Source of the DNA: Erodium maritimum
Lineage: Eukaryota; Streptophyta; Magnoliopsida; Geraniales; Geraniaceae
Assembly (NCBI GenBank): GCA_963921825.1
Contig: OY997594.1
Coordinates: forward strand, 31,602,956 to 31,666,955
Direction: 5' to 3'
DNA length: 64,000 nucleotides
Below are positions 31,649-42,968 of this stretch, piece by piece. Numbering within the stretch: position 1 is the first letter of the stretch; every line of letters starts with the position of its first letter. The position numbers and the translations under genes are program-made. Below the pieces are notes generated by a model, which searched no databases, had not been told where the DNA came from, and saw only the letters and a program-made list of their open reading frames with translations.

Positions 31649-34110
31649 TAGATGTTGGATTATGTACCCAACAACAATCTTTATTACTGTTCGGTTAAAG
31701 ACAATTTTGAATTATGTCAAGATACAAAAACACCCACATAAAAATCCATGATGAGTACATGGTCAAGGAACTTAAGCCATATTATGGTACTGAGAAATAC
31801 TCATGACAATTCTTATGTACTATTTTCATATTGGGTCATCAAATGTTGTTTAACCAAATAATATGTATATGATTTGACTTCATATCCTATATGCTTGATC
31901 TAGGAAAACAAAATCACTAGTCAACATCATACTTTTCTTAGTGTATCATAAAAACTAGGGATCAATGAATAATACTCTTTATATATCTAAGAGTTTTACC
32001 ATCAATTCACATACTTGATGATCTTAGAAAAAGTTGATTATTCACACAATTAACATTTCAAAAAATGAAAAAGTGTCAATGTATTAATAAATGATAGTGT
32101 CATACATAATCGAGATTTCCCTATGGCAAATAATGAACTACCAGAAATTCCCTCTCTCTACTCAGCAAGCAATTTTTCGCTCTTTTCCGATACACTATAT
32201 GAGGTTGGGAAGATGAGGGCAGCGGTACATACGAGTATTTGAAGGGCCTTCCCCTACGAGCCTTTGGTTTGAGCATCCTCTTTTCGGCTAGCCGAACCCA
32301 TCTAGATGAACATGCGTACCAAAATCGACTGCGAGTGGAAAACCTGTGGCCAAGGATGGGGCCTTAATCAATTGATGCAATGAATCATGCACATTAGGAT
32401 CACCTATGCTTTGAGCTGCACCATTCTTCTATAGGGATCCCTGTGGGAAGTGACCTGCAGCCAAAAATTTTGATGCAAGATTATCTATTATGTAGAACAA
32501 GGAGGTCATGTGAAAATCCCACAACCACAGACAACCCACGACCAATCACCAGATTCTTTACGCGACAATCCCAGGCATCGGCTTTGAACTCAAATATGTA
32601 GAAAATCTCGCCTCCTTGTGACCAGGTGGAACCAAGTGCTCGACATCATGCGCATTAGTTTTGAAATTAAAACCTTACGGCTACTCTGGTCTCATCTGAA
32701 CCAAACTGACTTCACCCAGCTGACTTCCAAGTCTGGTCACCAGAGCCACCGAAACCTAAAACAAGTCACTCCAAAAACACACTGTCGATCAAGCTACGAC
32801 GTCTAGGTGATTGAAGACATTACCAAGGACTAAAGCTGAACAAAATAAATCCACGTTATCCTTCTCTACACGAAGCGTGAGATCTTCTCAACCTCACCAA
32901 ACAACACCTTCATCGAGTTGAGGTCGAAGCCATGTACATGAAGGCCAGACACCACAAACTACTGTCAATAATTGTGTTGCATAACATGAGAACCATCCAA
33001 AGTTATAAGCTCAAAGAAGTTGGATATTAAATCTAGATTGACTTCCCTTGAAGCCTCATCAACCCAGGTGATCAAAAAAATCTGATCACACAATCAGTTG
33101 ATGTTTAAGCCACAAGCTCCCCATTTCACCATATCTTACCTAATAATAGTTGGCGATTAAATGGCTCTGGAGAAGTTGATGACGCCTCCTTTGATGCGAA
33201 TAATGTGATTCATGTAGATCACACCCTTATAGGATAGTGGGACACACCCACTGATGACAAGATCAGTCACCTTTCTCTAGGATTTTGCACCTCCGTTCGA
33301 CAATTGGGCCAACTTGGATATACTCTGTTTTGAGTTGCGTATGACGCTAGGCGATTTCCCATGTCAGGCTATCGCAACCAACAACACATAAACATTGAAA
33401 TTCAACCCATTCAGACTCTCGACAACATGAATCACTACTACCTCTACTGAGAAGCTGATGAATCCAAAAAACACATACGGCGATTTGGGCGTTACAACAT
33501 TGTGATGGAAAAGATGACTCCGAACATTCCGAAAATGTTTCTAACACAATCTTCGGTTGAGTCGTACATGATATTACAAATAAATACCTCATGGGCTTGA
33601 TCAACCGAGAGTGGCTTCTGTTGCACGGACTGAGTTTATCCCTATACCGGCAGAACAAAATCCGAAACTAGTTGAATTGTAGCAATCTTCTTCTTCTATT
33701 GATCTACCGGGGTGGCTTATGTTGCACGGTCTTAGCTGACTCCGACGCCAGCTGAACAGAATACAACACCATTTGAAGTTCAACGATCTTCCTCCTCGGT
33801 GAGATCGATCCCCAAAAATTTGACACAGTGGTTCGTTGATCCAGCACAATGACCGGTGATCCCTCAATGATCACCAATTTTTCATGCACTACCTCTCTCG
33901 GATACTCCCATACCCCTACGCGACACTAGAGAAAGGCATTCGAGAAGCTTCAACAAGAGAGAATTTGGTTATGATTCCTTATTAGGTAGAGTGGTATATT
34001 CATGTCATTAACATTTCATCTAAATGATAATGAACCATTTTATTAATCACAAAAGATGATGTAATAAAAATGTGGATTGGCCTAGGGCATAAATCCGAAT
34101 AATTTTGTGA
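31649..34110 (-). mobile_element. Decayed copia-type LTR fragments
   Basis: Two blocks share words with the LTR remnant at 360-1425: ATCTAAGAGTTTTACCATCA at about 31985 (compare ATCTAAGAGTTCTACTATCA at 1216), and CTAAATGATAATGAACCATT then ATTAATCACAAAA near 34020-34050 (compare 1300-1340). On the minus strand the LTR would start near 34090 with a CCTAGGCCAATCCACAT-type opening. Between the blocks (32150-33950) is unreadable sequence that could be element interior. A rearranged copia remnant is the best guess. Confidence 0.4.
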
Positions 34111-34549
34111 TTATATAAATAACCCATTTATAATTTATAATATCTTTATTTGTACTAACTAAAATTATACGAAATTCGAGACTTATATAATGTCACCTTC
34201 TACGTAGATAATTTACAATTTATATAACCAGAATGAACTTTCAATTTGTAAGTTAAAAATGATTTTGAATGTGTAACTTGTCATTATAATGTATCATATA
34301 GGGGGTTGGATGGTATTTCCCAAAAAAATTAAGTAGATATTAAATATGACAAATGTTAATTACTACAAGTTTATTTTATAAGCGAAATTTTATTTGAGAT
34401 CCCGTCTTCTGAAGTGGAGAACTGGAATAGAATGATACAATCTTGACGGGGATCAAACAAAGACCTTCTCAAAAACATCGACACGAGTAAAGGATAAATA
34501 AAAAACACCCTAAAACATACGAAATAACAACACCAACCGTGACTGAGCA
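34111..34549. other. Short AT-rich spacer
   Basis: Between copia debris and the chromovirus LTR; no feature seen. Confidence 0.5.
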
Positions 34550-37051
34550 TGTCACGCCCCAAATCCGGTTTTGACCGGATTCGAGACGCAAACTTAAGAT
34601 AAATAATGATAAAGTAATAAAGATAAATAAACGGGTCTCAAATGCAAATTAAGGTTCCAGAAGTTCAAATGAGTCAACAGCTCGATGAAAGTAATAGTAA
34701 ATGAGTCAAAACAGTAAAAGGTAAAGTACGTTGCTAGACACTAGCTAAACCCTCGCCAGCTCCCAAGCTCCGAGAATCCTGCTAGTACTGATCCCGCTCA
34801 ACACCTGAAACACCACAAAGTAAGGGGGTGAGCTTACGCTCAGTAGGAAAATTAGTTAAGGTTCTGAACCACAGTTCACCACCACGGGTAACCGTTCAAT
34901 TAGGGCATACTAGTAAGGCACAACTATAAACAAGCCTACGGGCAATTCTCAGTTACCGGTCACTTTCACAAGTCATAAACCATTTAGAAAAACACACAAA
35001 GCCAACCAACAGTCATAAAACACACAACGAGATACACACAGATATCGTACAACAGTTTCCAACGTCATTGAATGCACAAAGCCACTTATATCGTACTGGA
35101 CCACACAGCATCAGTTCTGATATCTTCCCCTTACTGAGATTGGGGGTAACATCCTCGACCGGAAATCCCTCAGTCCGATGTCTTCCCGTCACACAGACTT
35201 GGGGAAATACTTACCATACGTACTGGACCGGCACGCACTTCGGTCGTACATCGTCCCAGACTAGGAGTCATCGGGGTACTGATCACGCCATCCTGGGCCT
35301 CGATACACTACACCGGAACTATCCATCGGTGTAAGTATCTCTCTGGTTACGTCTACTCTTGGAACACACAACAAGAGTATAACACGCAGCACAAATCCAT
35401 AGCTGGTCTCGGTATATCAACCGAACCAGTTCAACATAACACACAAACCGGTCTATCACTCACCCGGTCATATCACAACGAGGGGTTCACGTTATATCAA
35501 ACATGGCACACTTGCCCACACACAGTCATAGCATGCAACACCGAGCATAATCTCGTTTAGACTCTCACACATCGATTATAGCACACAACACGCAATCCTA
35601 AGGCTCGACATGGCCTATCTACCAGCACGGAAATTTCCAAGAGAAGAAAGCAAGTACAACTAGTGAATCACATCCTACATGTTACTAAGACTCGTCCTGT
35701 ATTTAATAATCGAAAGGGGCTATTCTAGTGAATCACATCCTATATGTCAACTAGGACCTTTCCGTTTAGTATTTTTCCCTAATCATGCATGCTAGTAACT
35801 TTCCGTAATTAAAGCGGTATCCGCTACTTTCCCTACCTCAAGACGATCACAACAACTACGTCTCCTAGTTGCTGACGTCCTGGCCTAACTCCGGTCTTCT
35901 CGGGCGAGGTCCAAGTCTGGGTTTAACAGGTAAAAAGTCCAATCAGTCCCGGTAGTCCAAAGGTCCTCAGATTTGTCCAATTTGTCCTTTAATTAACCAT
36001 TTTTAAATCAACCAAATTAATTAATTAATTAAATTACTTATGTCCGACCCGGATCCGACCCGATCCAGAAACTAGACCCGACCGGACCCAGACCCGACCC
36101 ATACCCGAGTCAGACCCGGTCCGGACCCGAGTCAGAACCTAGTCTAGAGACTTGGGCCTGGCCCAAGCCCAGCCTGGATCTGGCTCGAGGCTAGAGTCCT
36201 GGCCCAAGACCGCTCGGGCCAAGGTTCAGCCTGGCCCAAGGCCCGCTTAGGCTCGAGTCCGAGCTGAATCCAGCTCCGACGAGGCTAAGGTTCTCCGGCC
36301 GCCGTTGACGGCTTCAGGCAAGCTCGCAAGGGGAGAAATGAGGGCTTAGACGGGCGTCATGTTCACGGCGAGGCCGTGGCGGCGGTGGCTCGAGCGCGAA
36401 CCCACGCTTGCTCCCGTCTCAGATCGGGCGAGCCCGAGCTTCTCTGGAGATGAATCCACCTGAATCCGACCTAATCGAGCTTGACTCGATGGGTTTTCAG
36501 GCGAAGTGAGGGCGGGGAAGAAGGGAAAAGCCAAGAGGAAGCTCGGAGAGGACGAACCAGAGGAGGAACTCTCCGGCGTCGTCTCGATTCGAGCACGGTA
36601 GGGCTCGGTTGAACTCAGAAGGGAAGAAGAGGGCGAAGGCGGTGGCGATGGTGAAGCTGTTGTGAGAGAGAAGGAGAGGGAGAAAGGAGGGATTGAGAGC
36701 GAGGCGAGAGAGGTCTGGAACTCCGGCGAGGTTGAGAGAGAAACGAGAGAGAAGGGAGGCGAGGTTGAAGATGACTCGGGAAGCGTGCGCACAAATGGGT
36801 AGCGAAGTGGCGCGTTTTAGTGTTAGGTAGAAATGGGTTGGGCCTGGCGCGAACTTGGGCTCGGGCACGCGTGCTGGGCCTGGCCTGTGTCAACGAGCTG
36901 GGCCCGGGTCCAGCCAAAGCTCTCTTTTCTCCTTTTTTTATTTTCTTTTTGATTTTCACTCGTTCCAATTTTCCACCCCATTTTCCAACCCCGATGTTCC
37001 AAAACGATAACTTTAACAATTTAATTCTTTTAAACCGGGACGGGGTTTAGA
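34550..37051 (-). repeat. 3' LTR of chromovirus
   Basis: In plus-strand view it begins TGTCACGCCCCAAATCCGGT, the reverse complement of the end of the LTRs at 18771 and 27339. It ends at 37051 next to the polypurine tract. The start of the LTR reads TCTAAACCCCGTCCCGG where the family has TGTAAGACCCGCCCCGG, so its first bases are mutated. The stretch 36040-36300 is rich in GACCCG repeats, and 36400-36880 is GC-rich. Confidence 0.85.
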
Positions 37052-37053
37052 GT

Positions 37054-37066
37054 CTACCCCCCTTAA
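37054..37066 (-). promoter_or_regulatory. Polypurine tract of chromovirus
   Basis: In sense AAGGGGGGTAGAC, flush against the LTR. It is almost the same as the tract at 24767-24779. Confidence 0.85.
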
Positions 37067-37129
37067 AAGAATTTTGTCCTCGAAATTTAAAACGCACGTA
37101 CCTCAAGGGTCGAACAGGCTGGGGTACTT

Positions 37130-39930
37130 TGCTCGGACCTCATCCTCGCGCTCCTAGGTCGACTCTGCTCCGTGGTGCTTCCACTGCACACGTACCAGTG
37201 GGTTAGTCCTGTCCCGCGGGACCTTGTCTTGTCGATCCACAATCCTGACCGGCTGCTCCTCGTATGAAACATCCTCCGCCACCTCGATGTCCGCCCACTC
37301 AATCACATGGGAGGGATCCGCATTGTACTTCCGCTGTTGGCAAACGTGGAAAACGTTACGCACGTTCCCAAGGCGATATGCAACTGCTCCAACTCTTCCC
37401 AAGATCTCGAAACGTCCGATGAACCGCGGGGCCAATTTGTCTCCGCCGCGGTTGAACCGCAAAAGGCCCTTCTTCGGCTCACCCTCAGAAATACATGATC
37501 ACCAACCGAAAACTCAAGAGGCTTGCGCCGTCTATCTGCATAACTCTTCTGGCGACTCTACGCTGTCCTCAACCGATCTCGAATCAGTGCGACCTTCTCG
37601 GTCGTCTCCTGGACAATCTCTGAACCAAGTAAACTCTGGTCTCCTACCTCTGCCCAACACACGGGCGATCTACATGGCCTACCATACAACGCCTAAAACG
37701 GTGCCATCCCAATACTGGCCTGGAAGCTGTTGTTGTAAGAAAACTCCGCTAAAGGTAGGTGGTTCTCCATGACCCTCGAAAGTCCAACACACAGGCTCGC
37801 AGCATATCGTCTAAAATCTGGACAGTGCACTATGACTGACCGTCAGTCTGAGGGTGATATGCTGTGCTAAGCAAGACCTCGGTCCCCAACTCTTTCTGCA
37901 AGCTCTCACAGAATCTATAGGTGAAACGCAGGTCTCGATCGGACACAATCGACACCGGAACACCGTGAAGACGGATAATCTATCGGACATATAACCGGCT
38001 CAAGGTATCGACTGTATCCGTCATCCTCATAGCCAAGAAGTGTGCCGACTTGGTCAGTCGGTCAACCACTACCCAAACTGCGTCGTGCTCTCTCGGCGAC
38101 CTCGGCAAGCCACTCACGAAGTCCATCGTGACGTGCTCCCACTTCCACTCCACAATCGGTAACGGCTGTAGCAAGCCGACGGGACGCTGATGCTCGGCCT
38201 TCACATGCTGACAAGTGAGGCACCGCGAAACAAACTCTACAACAGCCCTACGCATCCCGCTCCACCAGAACTGTCGTCTGATGTCCTGATACATCTTGGT
38301 GCCACCCGGGTGCACAGCAAGACGGGAATGATGAGACTCTTTCAGCACATCATCTCGACAACTCCGCGGCACAAACAGTCTCCCTCGGTATCGCAAACCC
38401 AGATCAGTACCCTGTACCCAGTCCTCAGCGTTAGTAACGCTGGTGATCCTCGCTCGGATCTCTGCCGTCTCGGCATCTCCGGCCTGTGCCTTCAGCACAC
38501 GGGCAATAAGTGTGGGCTGCGCCACCAACGAACACATGGCAACGCCATCGGTGATCTCATCAAGCTCGAGCCGAAACATGCTCAGCTCCTCCATCATGTC
38601 CCACTCCCGGACAGATATACTAGCAACACTGTGAGTCGACTTCCTACTCAGGGAATCGGCGACAACGTTCGCCTTGCCTGGATGGAAAAGTAGCTCGAAG
38701 CCGTACTCCTCCAGCAACTCCATCCATCGCCTCTGACGCATGTTCAAGTCGCGCTGGGAGAAAATATACTTGAGGCTCTTGTGATCCGAAAACACACGAA
38801 ATTGCTCACCATGCAAATAATTCCTCCAGCTCTTCAGAGCAATAACCATAGATGCCAACTCTAAATCATGGGTCAGGTAGTTGCGCTCATGTATCTTCAA
38901 TTGCCTCGAGCCATAGGAAACTACCTTCCCAGCCTGCATTAACACACAACCAAGTCCCTCTCCGGACGCATCACAATACACATCATACCCGACTCCGCGC
39001 TCTGGTACTATCAACATGGGAGCAGTGGTCAGACGAGCCTTCAGCTCGAAAAAGGAGTCCTCACACTCGTCGGTCCATATGAACTCGGCCCCCTTGCGGG
39101 TCAAGGCGGTCATCGGCGCGGCCAGACGTGAAAAGTCCTGGACGAACCGTCGGTAGTATCCTGCCAATCCCAGGAAGCTACAGATCTCAAACACACTCTT
39201 GGGCCGTGCCCACTTCGATACTGCATCGATCTTCGACGGATCGACTAGAATACCCTCTCGGGACAAAACATGCCCGAGGAACTTCACCTCAGCGAGCCAG
39301 AACTCACACTTCTTTAAGTTGTCGTACAACTGATGAGTACGCAACAAAGTCAGAACCGTCCTCAAATGCTCCTCATGCGCTTCCTCACTAGGCGAATAAA
39401 TCAGTATGTCATCAACAAACACCACGACAAACTGATCCAGGTAGGGTGATAATACCCCGTTCATCATATCCATGAACGCTGCAGGTGCGTTCGTTAACCC
39501 GAACGACATCACCAAGAACTCATAGTGTCCATATCGAGTCCTAAACACGGTCTTCTCCACGTCCTCATCCCGAACCCTCAGCTGGTAGTACCCTGATCGA
39601 AGATCAATCTTCGAGAAGCACTTCGCTCCTCTCAACTGATCGAACAGGTCATCGATCCTCGATATCGGATAACGGTTCTTCACCGTAACTCGGCTCAGCT
39701 TCCGGTAATCAATGCACATCCTCAGTGCTCCACCCTTCTTCTTCACGAAGAGGGCAGGTGCTCCCGACGGTGTAGCACTTGGTCGGATAAAACTCTTCTC
39801 TCAAAGTTCCTCGAGTTGTCGCTTCAGCTCGACCAACTCGGCTGGTGCAAACCGATACGGGGCCATAGAGATCGGCGTCGTACCCGGTATCAAGTCGATC
39901 CTAAACTCCACCTCGCGCACCGGCGGTAAA
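37130..39930 (-). pseudogene. Chromovirus Pol: RT, RNase H, integrase, chromodomain tail
   Basis: The best block is the 588-residue run 39746-37980. [37 protein letters not shown] (first Asp) and [11 protein letters not shown] (catalytic pair). RNase [19 protein letters not shown] and [11 protein letters not shown]. Integrase: the zinc motif [11 protein letters not shown]...[11 protein letters not shown], then [15 protein letters not shown] with the first catalytic Asp. Downstream, after stops, come SDRDLRF and HPQTDGQS, then the C-terminal GRFEILGRVGAVAYRL and VSYEEQPVRIVDRQDKVPRD of the chromodomain-like end. Upstream to 39930 lies the protease-RT linker with [13 protein letters not shown]. 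In-frame stops near 39800 and 37979 and several in the integrase core inactivate it. Confidence 0.92.
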
Positions 39931-39938
39931 CCCGACAG

Positions 39939-40470
39939 CTACTCCGGAAAGACTTCCGGAAACTCGCGTACCACTCTCGGTAGCTCTCTACTCTGCACAA
40001 CATCAGCCTCATCTCCCACAGTCAACGCAGATAGGAGTACTCCGCTCCTACTACCCAGAACACAAGTAACGACTGTGTCGCCCGACACTACGGTCACCTG
40101 TCGTCGATAACAGTCGATCGACGCTCGGTACCTCGTCATCCAATCCATCCCCAGGATCACATCGAATGCTGTCATGTCTAGCACATGTAAGTCACCATGA
40201 AACGGGCAATCCGCCACTCGGATCTCACAAGCCCGACACACAGTCCTCAGAACTACCTCTCCCGTAACAAGGGTATCAAGACACAACGGTCTACTCAGAA
40301 ACTCCACCCTCAACCCCAACATACGAGCAAAAGAAGCAGATATAAAAGAATGAGATGCTCCAGTATCAAACAGAAAGGATGCCCAAGAATTATAAAAGCA
40401 AACACGTACCCTGTGTATCCTCATGGCCGGCGCGACGTCCCTCAGCCCTAGAGTCGGTGACAGCATACAC
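39939..40470 (-). pseudogene. Chromovirus aspartic protease domain
   Basis: Reads FLFDTGASHSFISASFARML, with the catalytic DTGA, and further on MTAFDVILGMDWMTRYRASI, the second conserved block of retroviral-type aspartic proteases in plant gypsy elements. It cuts the Gag-Pol precursor. The protease lies in a different frame from the zinc-knuckle Gag upstream, with a frame change near 40470. It ends VVREFPEVFPE and a stop at 39939. Confidence 0.88.
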
Positions 40471-40476
40471 TCGACA

Positions 40477-41700
40477 CTACTGTCCCGGGGGTCCGCCACT
40501 CGGAGGTGGTGGAAGTGCCACCTGCTGCATAGCGCGATGTCTCGGCGCTGGTGCGCTAGCTGCCCACCTCGGCGCCCTCTGCGTTTGAGCCTGACGCTGC
40601 TGGAACTGTGGCGACTGCCCAGTCTGCGAATACTGTGGTCGCTGAGCTGACGCCACCGAAGACTGATCGGGGCACCTAGAAGCGAAGTGTCCTGGCCGGC
40701 CACATCGATGACACAGTGGTGGCCCGGCACTCGACCTCTCTTCAGGCCTATCCAACGGACGATTCTATGGTCCGCCACTCATCTGACAGTCCCGAGCCAT
40801 GTGGCATAGCTGCCCACAACGATAGCAAGTACGCCCAGACACAGAAGGTCCAACAGAAGCTACCGACCCGACCTGTCGCGGTCCTCTCAGCTGGGTCTGA
40901 GGTTGAAACGATCCCGAGGTCCTCTGCCTCCTCGGATCTCGAGTCTCAGACGGCCTCAGTGAGCCGCTCGGTTTAGGCCCGACCTCTCGAGCTCTGGCTG
41001 ACTCGCGGAATCGCCGCTCCATAGTCAAGGCCTGCTCCACAAGATCAGAAAACACCTGGGTCCTCAACACAGCGACCTGGTCAGCGATCGCAGGACGGAG
41101 TCCTCCCTCAAAACGTCGGCACCTAAGGACCTTCGTTTGCACCATCTCCTGAGCGAAGCGAGACAAGGAGGTGAACCTCGCCTCGTACTCAGACACCGGC
41201 AGACCCTCATGTCGCAGCTCCAGGAACTACTGACGTTTGTCATCCAGAACAGCCTGTGGAAAGTACTGCTCGAGGAAGCGCTGTCCGAACAGCACAAAGT
41301 CATCCCCCACTCGGGTCTGCTCTCGGCGCCACCAGTGGTAGGCCTCCCCTTCCAGATGGAACGCTGTGAATGAGACTCGGAGTCGACCGCTCATCACCCC
41401 AGATGTGTCAAGGTTGCGGGTGATCCGCACCATCCATCTCTCGACTGCCTCGGGGTCTGGCTCCTAGGAAAACACAGGCATGCCTAGCCTGCGAAAATCT
41501 CGCAATGCATGCGCAGTGTAGCTGTCGACCTGCGTAGGTCCCTCAGAAGTCGCTGCAGTCGCAGCAGGTACAGTCTCTGGAGTAGACGATGTAGCCTCTC
41601 TACGGGCAAAGGCACCTGCCAGTCCCTGAACGGTGCGGGTCAGCTCCTCCAAAGCTGCTGCCTGAGCTATCTCAGCCCTCTCGTGCCCCTCAGTAGGCGC
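40477..41700 (-). pseudogene. Chromovirus Gag with two zinc knuckles
   Basis: From the N-terminus: ALEELTRTVQGLAGAFARR, QVDSYTAHALRDFRRLGMP, then a stop. Next come MVRITRNLDTSG, FHLEGEAYHWWRRE, FGQRFLEQYFPQAV (the capsid fold region of plant gypsy Gag) and SEYEARFTSLSRFAQEMV. Then follow two CCHC knuckles: CYRCGQLCHMARDC (about 40825-40785) and CHRCGRPGHFASRC (about 40710-40670). Two knuckles in Gag are less common than one. At least three in-frame TAG/TAA codons interrupt it. The N-terminal Met is uncertain because the element is cut at about 41790. Confidence 0.85.
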
Positions 41701-41799
41701 GCCCTGGGCACTAGTTGCCGCAGCAGACTCAGCAGTAGACTACTGTCCCCGGCCTCCAGCGGGCCGTCTCTGAACGCTTGACCACCCAAAGAACCGGCC

Positions 41800-42030
41800 C
41801 TATAAAGGGTTTCGTAGAGTTCCCATACACCTTCTTGGGGAGACACTCCAATTAGCCACAGAGAAAAAGCAAGTTGCAACAATTCAGAAGGATGCACAAC
41901 AAGTAGTCTGCACTACTATTGAATTAAAGAGTTTGCCCCTCGTTGACTTCCAACCGTACTTTGAGCTATACAGAGAGGAGAGGGCCAATGACACTTCGAT
42001 CATGTCCCTTGAGGAGCTTTCTCACCATTG
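41800..42030 (+). pseudogene. Possible PIF/Harbinger ORF1 C-terminal fragment
   Basis: One plus-strand frame reads FQPYFELYREERANDTSIMS then LEELSHH and a stop. The DTS-x-MS/TPE-type ending is typical of the Myb/SANT-like ORF1 protein of plant PIF/Harbinger elements. Only about 50 residues are involved, so the call is tentative. It abuts the broken end of the chromovirus. Confidence 0.35.
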
Positions 42031-42399
42031 AGATTTCCTTGTGAGTTTGTCGCATAAGCTTGGAATGTGACTTTTGTTGTTCCTACCGCTAGTTGTGTCG
42101 TTGTTTTTCAATTCCTTGTTTTCATTTTCTAGTTTTAATTTTCGTTGTTTCTTTCCCGCAAATTAATGAAACTTTCTTTTTCAATTTATGATTTCCCGTT
42201 ACATTTTTCCTTTGCAATTCTGTTTAATAACCGTTGCATTACCCTGTAATGTGAATGCCATTTCGGCAACATTTCTGTCCATTTTCACCTTCATTCAACT
42301 TTCATTGGTGTTCATGAAATTACTACCAATTACATGAAAAAAAGACCAAAATACCCTTTGTGGGGCCGACGATTCAGTGGTATTTTCCCCACTTTCCCA

Positions 42400-42840
42400 C
42401 CTATAAATGCATCCCATTCCTTCATCTTTCATCACACCTTCTGCCACCACCTCCTCTCTTCCCCATTCCTCCATCTATTCTCCATCCAAGCTTCAACCGA
42501 ACCACCAACGCATATCGGGCGTCGAAACTACCCATGGTCCCCCGAAAAAACGGTGTTGTGCCTTGTGTGGCTTGAACATGCACGAGCGATGCCCAACATT
42601 TGTTACTGGCCGACGGAATACAACTACTTTGTCCAGATAAACCGGAGGTCGGACCACTAGGAAAGGACCCCATAAAGGTAAAGCGGTTCAACACAATCCA
42701 CCACGAACTCCTTCATGCTCGGCATCCAGGTCAAACTGATGCCCAAATTAAAGCGTTGTTGCGTCGACTTATCGGGAGCTACATAATCAGCCACTCACCA
42801 AGTTTGAATGGTGAAACCTCGTCAAAGACCATCCAAAGTG
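42400..42840 (+). pseudogene. PIF/Harbinger ORF1-like (Myb/SANT) N-terminal fragment
   Basis: A TATA-like CCTATAAATG lies at 42401-42410, followed by a Ser/His-rich start. Then comes NYPWSPEKTVLCLVWLEHAR, resembling the WS-EE--LC-AWL core of PIF ORF1 SANT-like domains. In another frame VKRFNTIHHELLHARHPGQT then DAQIKALLRRL matches the family's F(N)xxYxxV...SGQTDAQI region. ORF1 proteins of this superfamily bind the transposase and help import it or bring it to DNA. The frame is broken between the two blocks. I am moderately sure of the family and unsure of the exact borders. Confidence 0.45.
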
Positions 42841-42968
42841 ACTCCAATATTGCAACGAACTCCTTATGTAGGAACGATCCCCCGAGAATTGTTAACTTAT
42901 TTCTTTGTTTCCGCTTCGGTAATAATAAATCATGTAATATAGCTTTTGGTTTTATAATAAAAGTATGA

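Larger units (their letters stand above)
34550..41790 (-). mobile_element. Ty3/gypsy chromovirus (Tekay-like), 5' LTR lost
   Basis: A minus-strand LTR retrotransposon with 3' LTR (34550-37051), polypurine tract, and a near-complete gag-protease-RT-RNase H-integrase-chromodomain interior in the expected order. It stops at about 41790, where Harbinger-like sequence begins. No 5' LTR or primer site is found, so the 5' end was deleted. Six to eight nonsense codons and two frame changes interrupt otherwise well-kept proteins. Its LTR termini match those of the 16212-27339 element and the 550-bp solo LTR, so all belong to one superfamily. Confidence 0.88.
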
